A DNA stretch of 44,619 nucleotides from CTSOIL-112 sp049291875 (GCA_049291875.1 JBATQE010000022.1:1-44619); one strand, 5' to 3'. Shown: positions 8,715 to 17,049, counted from the stretch's first letter. Numbers and translations: made by a program. The notes: generated from the sequence alone by a model not told the origin.

Positions 8715-10481
8715 TTATTTTCCCTCCGCGGCCGCGCCATACGCGCGTACGGCTGGTTGTGATTTGGTGATGGTCACTGAACTGTAGTCAATCGCCGGTG
8801 CGGCATCGCCTTGATAAAACGCCAAACTGTGTTTCAAGAAGTTCACGTCATCGCGCTCAGGCGCGTCCAAACGTTGATGCGAGCCGCGTGACTCTTTGCG
8901 GTGGTAAGCTGAATGCGCCATCGCTTCGGCCACGTCCAACAGATAACCCAATTCGATCGTGGTCAGCCAGTCGGTGTTAAAGTTGGTCGAATGGTCGGTC
9001 ACGCGCACATTTTTGTAGCGGCGTTTGAGTTCGGCAATGCGGTCAATGGCTTTTTTCGTGGTTTCTTCGGAACGGAAAATACCCACGCCCTCTTCCATCA
9101 TGGCGCCCAATTCACGACGGATGTCCGCCGGTGATTCGCTGCCGTCGGTTTTGTTGCGCAGCGCATCGTATGGGGCGTAGCAGCGTTCAGCCAATGCTTT
9201 GATTTGCTCTTGGCTCAGGCTGTGTTGACGGGTTTTCGAGAAGTTGGCCGCTTCTTCGCCGGCGACTTTACCGAATACGGTCAATTCAGCCAGTGAGTTT
9301 GAACCGAGACGGTTCGCGCCGTGCAGACCGACCGATGAGCATTCGCCCACGGCGTACAAGCCTGCCATGCGGGTTGCACAACGACCATTGGTTTCGATAC
9401 CACCCATGGTGTAGTGCGCGGTTGGACGCACCGGAATCGGTTCTTTGACCGGATCGACGCCGACGAATTTTTCTGCCAATTCGCAGATGAACGGCAAACG
9501 TTCGTGCAGGTATTTTTCACCCAAGTGACGCAAATCGAGGTATACGACATCGCCGCGTGAGCTTGGAATCGTACGGCCTTTTTGTTGCTCATGCCAGAAT
9601 GCTTGCGACAGGCGGTCGCGCGGACCAAGCTCCATGTATTTGTTTTTCGCTTCGCCAACCGGTGTTTCAGGGCCGAGACCGTAGTCTTGCAGATAGCGGT
9701 AGCCATCTTTATTGGTCAAAATACCGCCCTCGCCACGACAGCCTTCGGTCATCAAGATGCCCGAACCCGGCAAGCCGGTTGGGTGGTATTGCACAAATTC
9801 CATATCGCGCAAAGGTACGCCGTGACGATAGGCCAATGCCATGCCGTCACCGGTGACGATACCGCCGTTGGTGTTGTACAAGTACACGCGCCCCGCGCCG
9901 CCGGTGGCGATGATTACGCTTTTCGCTTGAACGGCGATGGTTTCACCGGTTTGAATGTCCAAGCACAAAACGCCGTGCAATTGACCGTCTTCGACCAACA
10001 AATCGAGGGCGAAATGCTCGTCCAAGCGGTGAATGCTCGGATACTGTAAAGAGGTCTGGAATAAGGTATGCAGAATATGGAAACCGGTCTTGTCGGCGGC
10101 GAACCACGTACGTGGCACTTTCATCCCGCCGAAACGGCGCACGTTCGGTTGACCTTCCGGTGTACGCGACCACGGGCAGCCCCAGTTTTCCAACTGGATC
10201 ATTTCCTGTGTGGCATGATTAACAAAGTATTCCACCACGTCTTGTTCGCACAGCCAGTCACCGCCGGAGACGGTGTCGTGGAAGTGGTAATCCAATGAGT
10301 CGTCCTCACGAACCACGCCTGCGGAGCCGCCTTCGGCCGCGACGGTGTGACTGCGCATGGGGTAAACTTTGGAAATGAGGGTGATTTTGGTGTCGGGTTG
10401 TGTGCGTGCGACCTCGATTGCGGCACGTAAACCTGCACCACCGGCGCCGATGATCGCAACATCGGTCTGTAGAATCTGCAT
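8715..10481 (-). CDS. frdA: Fumarate reductase flavoprotein subunit A
   Basis: This catalytic subunit reduces fumarate to succinate with covalent FAD on the cytoplasmic side of the membrane. The 588-residue protein reads like E. coli FrdA throughout: GAGGAGLRAA dinucleotide fold, YPMRSHTVAAEGG with His45 as the FAD attachment site, FVQYHPTGLPGSGILMTEG with the substrate-binding His, RPTAHYTMGGIE, and HGANRLGSNSLAEL with the catalytic-site Arg. The E. coli-type FrdABCD order is kept. The start has GAGG at a proper distance. SdhA is the alternative, but the small anchors FrdC and FrdD and the closeness to FrdA support fumarate reductase. It is the first gene of frdABCD. Confidence 0.95.
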   Translation of the reverse strand: MQILQTDVAIIGAGGAGLRAAIEVARTQPDTKITLISKVYPMRSHTVAAEGGSAGVVREDDSLDYHFHDTVSGGDWLCEQDVVEYFVNHATQEMIQLENWGCPWSRTPEGQPNVRRFGGMKVPRTWFAADKTGFHILHTLFQTSLQYPSIHRLDEHFALDLLVEDGQLHGVLCLDIQTGETIAVQAKSVIIATGGAGRVYLYNTNGGIVTGDGMALAYRHGVPLRDMEFVQYHPTGLPGSGILMTEGCRGEGGILTNKDGYRYLQDYGLGPETPVGEAKNKYMELGPRDRLSQAFWHEQQKGRTIPSSRGDVVYLDLRHLGEKYLHERLPFICELAEKFVGVDPVKEPIPVRPTAHYTMGGIETNGRCATRMAGLYAVGECSSVGLHGANRLGSNSLAELTVFGKVAGEEAANFSKTRQHSLSQEQIKALAERCYAPYDALRNKTDGSESPADIRRELGAMMEEGVGIFRSEETTKKAIDRIAELKRRYKNVRVTDHSTNFNTDWLTTIELGYLLDVAEAMAHSAYHRKESRGSHQRLDAPERDDVNFLKHSLAFYQGDAAPAIDYSSVTITKSQPAVRAYGAAAEGK

Positions 10482-10599
10482 GATGACCTCTCTTTTTTAT
10501 CGATTCAGAAAGTGCGCTCGATGCTCTTATTCAAACAACGTCGGTTGGACTGGCTCAGTACCTCATCGCATCTTTGACTGAGCATTTCGAGGCAATGAA

Positions 10600-10641
10600 A
10601 TTATACACCCGTTAGGTTACAAAACTATATCAGTTCTGATA
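10600..10641 (-). promoter_or_regulatory. Predicted frdA promoter with palindromic operator
   Basis: On the minus strand a perfect TATAAT lies at 10605-10600 with no good -35 hexamer 16-18 bases upstream, which suggests an activator-dependent promoter. Counting from that -10, a perfect 6+6 dyad TATCAGAACTGATA (10641-10628) is centred at about -41.5, the usual place for a class II activator. It does not match the FNR consensus TTGATN4ATCAA, so the binding factor is unknown. The rest of 10482-10704 shows nothing else clear. Confidence 0.45.
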
Positions 10642-10704
10642 ATCAAAACTTATTTTTATATTTATGGAATATCGCAGAACTATTTATTGGATGAGCGTGA
10701 TTTA

Positions 10705-10741
10705 CAAAAAAATGGTCGGCCATTTTTTTAAACGGCCGACC
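10705..10741 (-). terminator. Intrinsic terminator of the VWA-domain gene
   Basis: GGTCGGCC (10714-10721) and GGCCGACC (10734-10741) form a perfect 8-bp stem with a 12-base loop, followed on the minus strand by a run of T. It lies 38 bases after the stop of the VWA gene. Confidence 0.85.
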
Positions 10742-10778
10742 CCAAAATATCGTTCAGAGATGTTTTTTCTGTAACCGT

Positions 10779-12119
10779 TTACTTAATTTGTCTTTGCAAC
10801 GCTTTTTCCACAGCGTAATCAAAAGCGTCGGCTTTGCCCTTTTGCTCACCCTGTTCGCGCAAATATTGCTCGCGCTTTTGTGACAATTCGCTGATCTCTT
10901 GGCGAATTTTGGCGCGTTCGTCGATTTTTTGCTGAACATATGCTTTGCGTTCAGTCTGGGTCATGCGCTGCATTTCGCTTGGCAGCTCTTCGGTTTTCAC
11001 ACGATCCAGATCAATGGATTTGTTTTCCACCGCTTGTACCAAGTCGCTGGAGTGATACGCCGCTTCGGTGTTGATGGATTTATTGATGGCGCGATCCGCG
11101 CGTGCGCTGATGGGCGCAGCAGCCAACGAAGTGGTGTAGCCCATCGCATCGCTCGCAACTTTTTCACGCGCCGAGCCATAGTACACGCCACGACGCGCCA
11201 TATCATCGCCCAATTCGGCCAAGCGCGTATCGTACGGAGTCACCACGGCTTGTACACCACCGTTTTGCGCAATGGCGAAAAATTCACCGCCGCCTTTGCG
11301 CGCCACTTCGCGCCAAATCGACGTGGTGGATTGGATGCTGCCTACCTGAATGGCATTCACCGTAATGTCTCTGTCTTTGGCTTGCGCAGCGGTTTTTTGC
11401 ACGCTGGGGTATTGTTGGTAATCGTCATGCGGTGGCGCATCGCCGACCAAGAATAAAACCTGTGACAAGCGCCCCACACCATTGACCGAACCATAATCGG
11501 TGTTGCGCGGCTCGCGTCCACTCCAACCCACGGCATTGAGCGCATCGCTCATCGCCAGACGCACATGCTCCGGCTCATCACCGCCGCCCTCGGCGCGAAA
11601 ATTCATCAGCTTGCTGTACACCGCGTCCAAATCCGATGACAGCGGCGTGATGCGCGTGACGTAATCGTCTCCCACATCGCGGTAGGCAACCAAGCCGACG
11701 CGCACCAATACTTTTTGATTGGACGCTTTTTGACGTTGGGTCACATCATTGATGATACGCCAGACTTTTTGCTTCGCCCCCTCAATCAAACCGCCCATCG
11801 AGCCGGTTGTATCTACGGCGAAGACCAATTCGATCGTGCGGTCATAGTTTTGATCGGGAACAAACGGTGGCAACTGCGGATAATTCGCAGGCTTCTCATT
11901 GAGCGCACCGCGCACGATGTCTTGAATATCGCTGTCGTTGCTTGCAACCTCGGCGCTCGGTGGCGTCCAAATCGGGCGCAACCCCGCATCCAAACTCAGT
12001 CTATCCGAAAACACTTCAGGCGTGGTTTTGACCGCAGCGGAAGATGCATGAACCGCACTGATCCCGAGCATACCGATGAGTGCGGAAATCATGAGGCGAC
12101 GAGACATGGCTTTTGACAT
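10779..12119 (-). CDS. Exported von Willebrand factor A domain protein
   Basis: The protein is 446 residues from the ATG at 12119, which has AAGGA upstream; a longer in-frame start at 12209 is less likely. Residues 1-26 form a signal peptide (basic start, hydrophobic core, then AVHASSA). A VWA domain begins at TIELVFAVDTTGSMGGLIEGA with the metal-ion-dependent adhesion site DxTxS variant, followed by the second Thr region and VLFLVGDAPPHDDY. The C-terminal 100 residues are charged and predicted helical (RKAYVQQKIDERAKIRQEIS), probably coiled coil. VWA domains bind protein ligands; the target here is unknown. It stands alone between terminators, downstream of radA in the same direction. Confidence 0.8.
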   Translation of the reverse strand: MSKAMSRRLMISALIGMLGISAVHASSAAVKTTPEVFSDRLSLDAGLRPIWTPPSAEVASNDSDIQDIVRGALNEKPANYPQLPPFVPDQNYDRTIELVFAVDTTGSMGGLIEGAKQKVWRIINDVTQRQKASNQKVLVRVGLVAYRDVGDDYVTRITPLSSDLDAVYSKLMNFRAEGGGDEPEHVRLAMSDALNAVGWSGREPRNTDYGSVNGVGRLSQVLFLVGDAPPHDDYQQYPSVQKTAAQAKDRDITVNAIQVGSIQSTTSIWREVARKGGGEFFAIAQNGGVQAVVTPYDTRLAELGDDMARRGVYYGSAREKVASDAMGYTTSLAAAPISARADRAINKSINTEAAYHSSDLVQAVENKSIDLDRVKTEELPSEMQRMTQTERKAYVQQKIDERAKIRQEISELSQKREQYLREQGEQKGKADAFDYAVEKALQRQIK

Positions 12120-12206
12120 AAAAGAATCCTTGATGACGTGGTTATATCCAGTGATAGACACGTTTCTAACGCCCGATATTTTGAACGGTTGACGCTGATT
12201 AACAAA

Positions 12207-12235
12207 CAAAAACCGAGGCGAATGATTCAGCCTCG
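12207..12235 (-). terminator. Intrinsic terminator of radA
   Basis: CGAGGC (12214-12219) and GCCTCG (12230-12235) pair around a 10-base loop and are followed on the minus strand by GTTTTTGTTTG. It lies 28 bases after the radA stop. Confidence 0.75.
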
Positions 12236-12262
12236 TTCTCCTTCAGCCTTCGCCTTGCTTTG

Positions 12263-13627
12263 CTATTCGATTTCCCGAATCCGTGCCAATGCCTGATCAA
12301 TTCTCTCCACGGCAATAATATTCAAGCCGCTGATTTTCTGCTTCGGCGCATTGGCTTTGGGAATCAGCGCGTGGGTAAAGCCGAGCTTGGCTGCTTCTTT
12401 CAGTCGTTCTTGTCCGCGCGGTGCGGGCCGTACTTCTCCAGCCAAGCCGATTTCGCCGAACACGACCAAGCCTTTGGGTAATGGCTTATTGCGTAGCGAG
12501 GACACGATTGCCAGCAGTACCGCCAAATCCGCTGCCGGCTCGGTGATTTTGACGCCGCCGACCGCGTTGATGAACACATCTTGGTCAAAACACGCCACGC
12601 CTGCGTGACGGTGCAGCACAGCCAACAGCATGGCCAAACGATTTTGCTCCAGCCCGACCGACAGTCGCCGCGCGGTCGGCGCGTGCGAGGCATCGACCAG
12701 CGCTTGCACTTCGACCAGCAACGGTCGCGTGCCCTCTTGCGTCACCATGACGCAGGAACCGGCCACGTCCTCTTTGTGTTGTGACAGGAAAATCGCCGAC
12801 GGGTTGGTCACACCTTTCAGCCCTTTTTCGGTCATGGCGAACACCCCCAGCTCGTTGACCGCGCCAAAGCGGTTTTTAATCGCACGAATCAGGCGAAACG
12901 ACGACTGCGTGTCACCTTCAAAATACAAGACGGTATCCACGATGTGCTCCAGCACGCGCGGCCCGGCGAGGCTACCCTCTTTGGTCACATGACCGACCAT
13001 GATCAGCGTGATGCCGCTGGCTTTTGCCACGCGTGTCAGTTGCGCCGCGCACTCGCGCACCTGCGCTACTGAGCCGGGCGCGGAGGATAATTCGCCCGAA
13101 TACATGGTCTGAATCGAGTCAATCACGGCGACGTCGGGTTTGAGCTGCATCAAGGTATTGATGATGCTGTCCAAATTGATTTCGGCTTGAAACTGCATCG
13201 GCGCATTGGCCAAATCCAGCCGCTGCGCGCGCAATGCAACCTGCGCCCCCGACTCCTCACCGCTGATGTACAGCACCGGTCGGGTTTCCGACAGTGTGGC
13301 AAGCGATTGCAACAGCAAAGTGGATTTGCCAATGCCCGGGTCGCCGCCGATCAATATCACGCCACCGGGCACCAAGCCGCCACCCAGCACGCGGTCAAAC
13401 TCGGACACGCCGCTGGAAAAGCGCGGCACGTCCTGCGCATGAATTTGCTTGAGCGCTTGTACGGGCGATGCGGGCGCGAGTGCGGAAAAACGGTTGTTAC
13501 TCGCTTTTTCGGGTGCGGTTTCGACGAGCGTATTCCACGATTGGCAGCTCGGGCATTGCCCCGACCATTTGGCCGAAACGCCGCCGCATTCGCTGCACAC
13601 ATATTGATTTTTTGCTGGTTTTGCCAT
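12263..13627 (-). CDS. radA: DNA repair protein RadA (Sms)
   Basis: RadA is a RecA-like, DnaB-like ATPase that drives branch migration of recombination intermediates. The 454-residue protein has every expected part: an N-terminal C4 zinc finger (C11, C14, C25, C28), a Walker A GGDPGIGKST at 94-103, Walker B around VAVIDSIQT, the RadA signature KNRFG at 251-255, and a C-terminal Lon-protease-like domain with FGEIGLAGEVRP. Length is standard (about 455-460). It is followed by its own terminator and lies divergent from the VOC gene. Confidence 0.97.
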   Translation of the reverse strand: MAKPAKNQYVCSECGGVSAKWSGQCPSCQSWNTLVETAPEKASNNRFSALAPASPVQALKQIHAQDVPRFSSGVSEFDRVLGGGLVPGGVILIGGDPGIGKSTLLLQSLATLSETRPVLYISGEESGAQVALRAQRLDLANAPMQFQAEINLDSIINTLMQLKPDVAVIDSIQTMYSGELSSAPGSVAQVRECAAQLTRVAKASGITLIMVGHVTKEGSLAGPRVLEHIVDTVLYFEGDTQSSFRLIRAIKNRFGAVNELGVFAMTEKGLKGVTNPSAIFLSQHKEDVAGSCVMVTQEGTRPLLVEVQALVDASHAPTARRLSVGLEQNRLAMLLAVLHRHAGVACFDQDVFINAVGGVKITEPAADLAVLLAIVSSLRNKPLPKGLVVFGEIGLAGEVRPAPRGQERLKEAAKLGFTHALIPKANAPKQKISGLNIIAVERIDQALARIREIE

Positions 13628-13698
13628 GATCTCGATTCTAAAAATGTTTGCAGCGATTATAACAACACGCGCACCATGCCGTAATCATTCGTACATAC

Positions 13699-13720
13699 GA
13701 TCAGTGATTGATCAGTGATT
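13699..13720. repeat. 11-bp tandem direct repeat
   Basis: GATCAGTGATT occurs twice back to back in the divergent intergenic region between radA and the VOC gene. A TATAAT-like sequence lies at about 13765, upstream of the VOC start. The repeat could be an operator or a simple slippage duplication. Confidence 0.5.
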
Positions 13721-13821
13721 TTTTCATGATATGCCTTTGGATAACGTTCAAAAACAGTGCTTTGTTATATAATGCCAAAGTTCACCTGCTCTGATGAGCG
13801 CTCAATCAAAGGAATAATCGT

Positions 13822-14202
13822 ATGAATATCGTGCGCATGGATCATCTCGTACTGACGGTTCGCAATATAGACCAGACTTGCCGCTTTTATGAGCAGGTTT
13901 TGGGCATGTCGGTCGTGACCTTTGGCGCGGGACGAAAAGCCCTTCAGTTTGGGCAGCAGAAATTCAATTTACACCAATATGGACAAGAATTCGAGCCAAA
14001 GGCCGATCAGCCGACCCCCGGTGCAATTGATCTGTGTCTGATCAGCGAAACGCCGATAGAGGCTGTGATCACGCATCTGCAACACAACGGCGTGACGATC
14101 GAAGAAGGCCCGGTTCAGCGTACAGGCGCATTGGGGCCGATTTTGTCGGTTTATTTTCGTGATCCCGATGATAATTTGATCGAAATTTCCAATTACATTT
14201 GA
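13822..14202 (+). CDS. VOC (glyoxalase/bleomycin resistance) family protein
   Basis: The 126-residue protein has one vicinal-oxygen-chelate module: MDHLVLTVRNIDQTCRFYEQVLGM at the start and VYFRDPDDNLIEISNY at the end, the two beta-alpha-beta halves of the fold. His8 and the Glu in LIEIS occupy the usual metal-ligand positions. Members include glyoxalases, dioxygenases and resistance proteins, and the substrate cannot be read here. AAGGAATAATCGT precedes the start. The next two genes follow in the same direction at 36-49 bases, so a small operon is possible. Confidence 0.82.
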   Translation: MNIVRMDHLVLTVRNIDQTCRFYEQVLGMSVVTFGAGRKALQFGQQKFNLHQYGQEFEPKADQPTPGAIDLCLISETPIEAVITHLQHNGVTIEEGPVQRTGALGPILSVYFRDPDDNLIEISNYI

Positions 14203-14251
14203 GCTTGAGCAGTTTTCTTTTGATGACACACTATTTAAAAAGGACGTTTTT

Positions 14252-14443
14252 ATGAGCACCACCGACGCACCTGTGATTGAACTTTCTGCCAGCGACTTGC
14301 CGGTTCATTGCCCGAATCCTTCGATGACGCAATGGAGTAGCCACCCGCGCGTATTCATCAAACTGATTCACGGCGAAGGCAAATGCCCGTACTGTGGTAC
14401 TGTTTACCGTCTGAAAGCCGGTGAAAAAGTCGCGCATCATTGA
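14252..14443 (+). CDS. Small zinc-finger domain protein
   Basis: This 63-residue protein has the spacing of the short bacterial zinc-finger family related to NADH dehydrogenase subunit NDUFS6: VHCPNP early on, HPRVFIKL in the middle and GKCPYCGTVYRL near the end, giving one Cys, one His and a CPYC pair as likely zinc ligands. Its role is not established. It has AAAGGACG upstream of the ATG and lies between the VOC gene and an NTF2-like gene. Confidence 0.75.
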   Translation: MSTTDAPVIELSASDLPVHCPNPSMTQWSSHPRVFIKLIHGEGKCPYCGTVYRLKAGEKVAHH

Positions 14444-14479
14444 TCGGCCATGTTGGTTTTTAAACGCACAAGGTAGCAC

Positions 14480-14938
14480 ATGCCCAAACGCAAACCACCC
14501 AAATCGGTGTTGGCTATGTTTGTCAATGCCTCCGAGCTGGAACAGGCATTCTACGCCGCTCTGGCGCAAGGCGATGTCGAGCAAATGATGGCGCTGTGGG
14601 TGGACGATCCGTCCGCCATTTGCATCCTACCGAATTTCCCCTATGCGCAAGGCCCCCTCGCCCTGTCGGAAACGTGGCGCACCTTGTTTGAAATCGGTCA
14701 ATTCAAAGCGCAGGTACTGGCCAATCACAGCTTGGACACCAGCCAAACCGCCGTACACAATCAATTGCTGCACATCGAATTGACGCTCCATCAGGATGCG
14801 ACGGTACAGCACTTTAACCTGCACAGCACGCTGGTTTTCTCCAAAACCAAAGACGGCTGGCGAGTATCGCTGTTTCATGCCAGCGTGGCTTTGGACACCA
14901 ATAAACTGGTGGATGAAATGCCCAAGTTACTGCATTGA
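14480..14938 (+). CDS. NTF2-like (SnoaL/DUF4440-type) protein
   Basis: The 152-residue protein shows the NTF2-like cone-fold layout: an N-terminal helix (ASELEQAFYAALAQGDVEQMMALW) followed by strands with DDPSAICILP, TLHQDATVQHFNLHSTLVFSKTKDGWRVSLFHAS. That pattern is common in nuclear transport factor 2-like proteins of unknown activity. No catalytic set is obvious. AAGGTAGC precedes the start. Confidence 0.7.
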   Translation: MPKRKPPKSVLAMFVNASELEQAFYAALAQGDVEQMMALWVDDPSAICILPNFPYAQGPLALSETWRTLFEIGQFKAQVLANHSLDTSQTAVHNQLLHIELTLHQDATVQHFNLHSTLVFSKTKDGWRVSLFHASVALDTNKLVDEMPKLLH

Positions 14939-15009
14939 ATTAATTCATAATTAACTTTCAATAAACAATATAATCAATTGATTATCAATAATTTTTTATT
15001 TAGGATTTC

Positions 15010-15618
15010 ATGAGCAAACGCATTGATTTTTATTTTGACTTCACCTCGCCTTACGGCTATTTCGCCAGCACGCGCATCAACGAATTGGCAGCGAAATACG
15101 GCCATCAAGTTGATTGGCATCCGTATGTCGGCGAAGAGTTCAAACCCTCCAACAGCGGCACGGGGCTGTCCCAAATCCCTGCCAAACTGAAATACCAAAA
15201 GCGCGATATCATTCGCACCGCGCAATTTGAACAGATTCCCTACCAAGAACCGAGCGTGACCACGCTGGATGCTCGCTATGCTGCACGCGCCGTGCTGTGG
15301 GTCGAGTCAAGTTTGGGCGAGGCCAAAGGCATCGAATTGGCACAAGCCATTTTGCGCGCCTATCATGTTGAGGGAAAAAACATCAGCGATACGCAAACTA
15401 TCACCGCCATTGCCCAAACCATCGGCTTGAACAGCGAAGAAGTGTTGGCCGGCATCAGCCATGCCAGCACGCGCGAGCAATTCCGCGCCGAGGTCGATCT
15501 GGCAACGGCCAAAGGCGTGTTTGGCTCACCGTTTTTCATTCTGGATGGCGAACCATTCTGGGGCTTTGACCGCATGGATCAGCTCGAAGCCGCGCTTAAA
15601 CGCAAAGAAAACGCTTAA
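15010..15618 (+). CDS. 2-hydroxychromene-2-carboxylate isomerase family protein (DsbA-fold)
   Basis: The 202-residue protein matches the kappa-class glutathione transferase/HCCA isomerase family: IDFYFDFTSPYGYFAS at residues 4-19, with Ser at the catalytic position of the DsbA fold instead of a CxxC pair, and GVFGSPFFILDGEPFWGFDRMDQLE near the C-terminus. Family members isomerise aromatic degradation intermediates using glutathione, but no naphthalene genes are nearby, so the physiological substrate is unknown. TAGGATTTC precedes the start. nth begins 10 bases later, so the two are probably co-transcribed. Confidence 0.85.
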   Translation: MSKRIDFYFDFTSPYGYFASTRINELAAKYGHQVDWHPYVGEEFKPSNSGTGLSQIPAKLKYQKRDIIRTAQFEQIPYQEPSVTTLDARYAARAVLWVESSLGEAKGIELAQAILRAYHVEGKNISDTQTITAIAQTIGLNSEEVLAGISHASTREQFRAEVDLATAKGVFGSPFFILDGEPFWGFDRMDQLEAALKRKENA

Positions 15619-15628
15619 AAGTCCGATC

Positions 15629-16420
15629 ATGCGTCCCGCTGACCGAGCCGAGATGTTTCGCCGCCTGCAACAGGCGAACCCACATCCCACCACCGAACTG
15701 CACTACACCAGCCCGTTTGAATTACTCGTTGCGGTCGTGCTCTCGGCGCAGGCCACCGACGTGGGCGTGAACAAAGCCACTGCCCGCCTCTATCCGGTCG
15801 CCAATACGCCCGAAGCGATTCTCGCACTCGGCGAAGACGGTCTGATTTCATACATCAACACCATCGGCCTGTATCGCAGCAAAGCCAAACACGTCATTGG
15901 CCTGTGTCAACAACTGATTGAGAAACACAACGGCGAAGTACCGCACGATCGCGCCGCACTCGAAGCCCTACCCGGCGTCGGGCGCAAAACCGCCAATGTC
16001 ATCCTCAATACCATTTTTGGCGAACCGACGATGGCGGTGGACACGCACATTTTTCGTCTCGGCAACCGCACCGGCCTTGCGTCGGGAAAAAATGTCTTGG
16101 AAGTCGAGAAAAAACTGCTGAAAAACATTCCCAAAGAATATCTGTTGGATGCGCACCATTGGCTCATTTTGCACGGGCGCTACGTCTGTCAAGCGCGCAA
16201 ACCGAAATGCGGCGAATGCATCATTGAGAATCTGTGCGGCTTTAAAGAGAAAAACCTGCCTGAATACCTAAACACCGAACCAATGGCCAAGGCAAGTACG
16301 TCAGTCAACAAGTCTGCTAAAGCCAAACAAGCGCCAGCCAAAACCATCAAAAAATCGACCGCATCAAAGGCTGCATCAAAGGCGGCTACAAAAACCACAA
16401 AGCCCAAGGCCAAAGCATGA
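15629..16420 (+). CDS. nth: Endonuclease III with Lys/Ala-rich C-terminal tail
   Basis: Nth is a DNA glycosylase/AP lyase that removes oxidised pyrimidines. Residues 1-210 are standard: LEALPGVGRKTANV contains the helix-hairpin-helix and catalytic Lys120, AVDTHIFRLGNR contains Asp138, and the [4Fe-4S] cluster ligands C187, C194, C197 and C203 have the C-x6-C-x2-C-x5-C spacing. Residues 219-263 are an unusual basic tail made almost only of Lys, Ala, Ser and Thr, like histone H1-type tails; E. coli Nth has 211 residues and no tail. The start at 15629 is chosen because homology begins there; the in-frame extension upstream overlaps the isomerase gene. The stop overlaps the crcB start (ATGA). Confidence 0.93.
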   Translation: MRPADRAEMFRRLQQANPHPTTELHYTSPFELLVAVVLSAQATDVGVNKATARLYPVANTPEAILALGEDGLISYINTIGLYRSKAKHVIGLCQQLIEKHNGEVPHDRAALEALPGVGRKTANVILNTIFGEPTMAVDTHIFRLGNRTGLASGKNVLEVEKKLLKNIPKEYLLDAHHWLILHGRYVCQARKPKCGECIIENLCGFKEKNLPEYLNTEPMAKASTSVNKSAKAKQAPAKTIKKSTASKAASKAATKTTKPKAKA

Positions 16421-16815
16421 GCAACCTACTCTCGATATTTCTGGTCGGACTGGGCGGCGCATTCGGCTCGATCGCCCGCTACCTCGTGGGTAATGCCACC
16501 ATGCGCTGGGTGGCGCTGCACAATGCGGTTGGCTTTCCGTGGGGAACGCTGCTGGTGAATATCCTTGGCTGCGCAGCCATTGGCGTACTCGCCGTTGCCA
16601 TCGAACGCCTGACTTCGCTCAATTCTGAACTGCGTCTGCTGCTCATTACCGGCTTTCTCGGCGGCTTTACCACCTTCTCCAGCTTCGGTTTAGATACATG
16701 GGTGCTGATGCGCAAAGGCGAATGGCTCTATGCCACCGCCTACGTCAGCGCGAGTGTCGGATTGGGCATTTTGGCCGTGGCACTGATGTTTGCGTGGATG
16801 GGGAAATCCGCTTAA
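16417..16815 (+). CDS. crcB: Fluoride exporter CrcB/Fluc
   Basis: CrcB proteins are small dual-topology fluoride channels of the inner membrane. The 132-residue protein has four hydrophobic helices and the family motifs GGAFGSIARYLVG, PWGTLLVNILGC (the conserved Asn) and GFLGGFTTFSSFGLD (the Phe-box and sodium-site region). It overlaps the nth stop by four bases, so translation is probably coupled. I see no fluoride riboswitch immediately upstream, as expected for a gene inside an operon. Confidence 0.93.
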   Translation: MSNLLSIFLVGLGGAFGSIARYLVGNATMRWVALHNAVGFPWGTLLVNILGCAAIGVLAVAIERLTSLNSELRLLLITGFLGGFTTFSSFGLDTWVLMRKGEWLYATAYVSASVGLGILAVALMFAWMGKSA

Positions 16816-17049
16816 TTTCGCTATTACGCATAACCCTTCCTCGGCGAGGATTTGCCGCTCATGATTGCCCGCGAGGCTGTACCAACCTTCCGCCATAATA
16901 AACTGCGCGGTTTCGCGAGGCAGCAACGGCCCCGATAAACTATCGCCGAGATTGACGATTTGATCTACGCCTCGTTGCAAGATGTCTTTTTTGACCGCTT
17001 CCAGCGCAGGTAAATTGCCGTGAATATCTGATATGAATGCGATTTTCAT
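16690..17049 (-). pseudogene. 3'-truncated metallophosphoesterase
   Basis: From an ATG at 17049 with a strong GGAGG, the first ~70 residues are a clear metallophosphoesterase: MKIAFISDIHGNLPALEAV (metal ligands Asp and His), then NLGDSLSGPLLPRET and the SLAGNHERQ motif. Homology ends near 16826. The frame then runs antisense through the 3' end of crcB to 16690. Normal members are about 240 residues, so two thirds are missing, including the C-terminal His ligands. This is probably a broken gene whose 3' end was replaced by the nth-crcB segment. A short active variant is unlikely because metal ligands are lost. Confidence 0.75.

Noticed and set aside
8213..8770. A 185-codon plus-strand frame over frdB
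   Set aside because: Antisense shadow of a conserved iron-sulfur subunit; its product has no recognisable features.
10620..10650. FNR box upstream of frdA
   Set aside because: Only a TTGAT half-site overlaps the dyad; the full TTGATN4ATCAA is not present.
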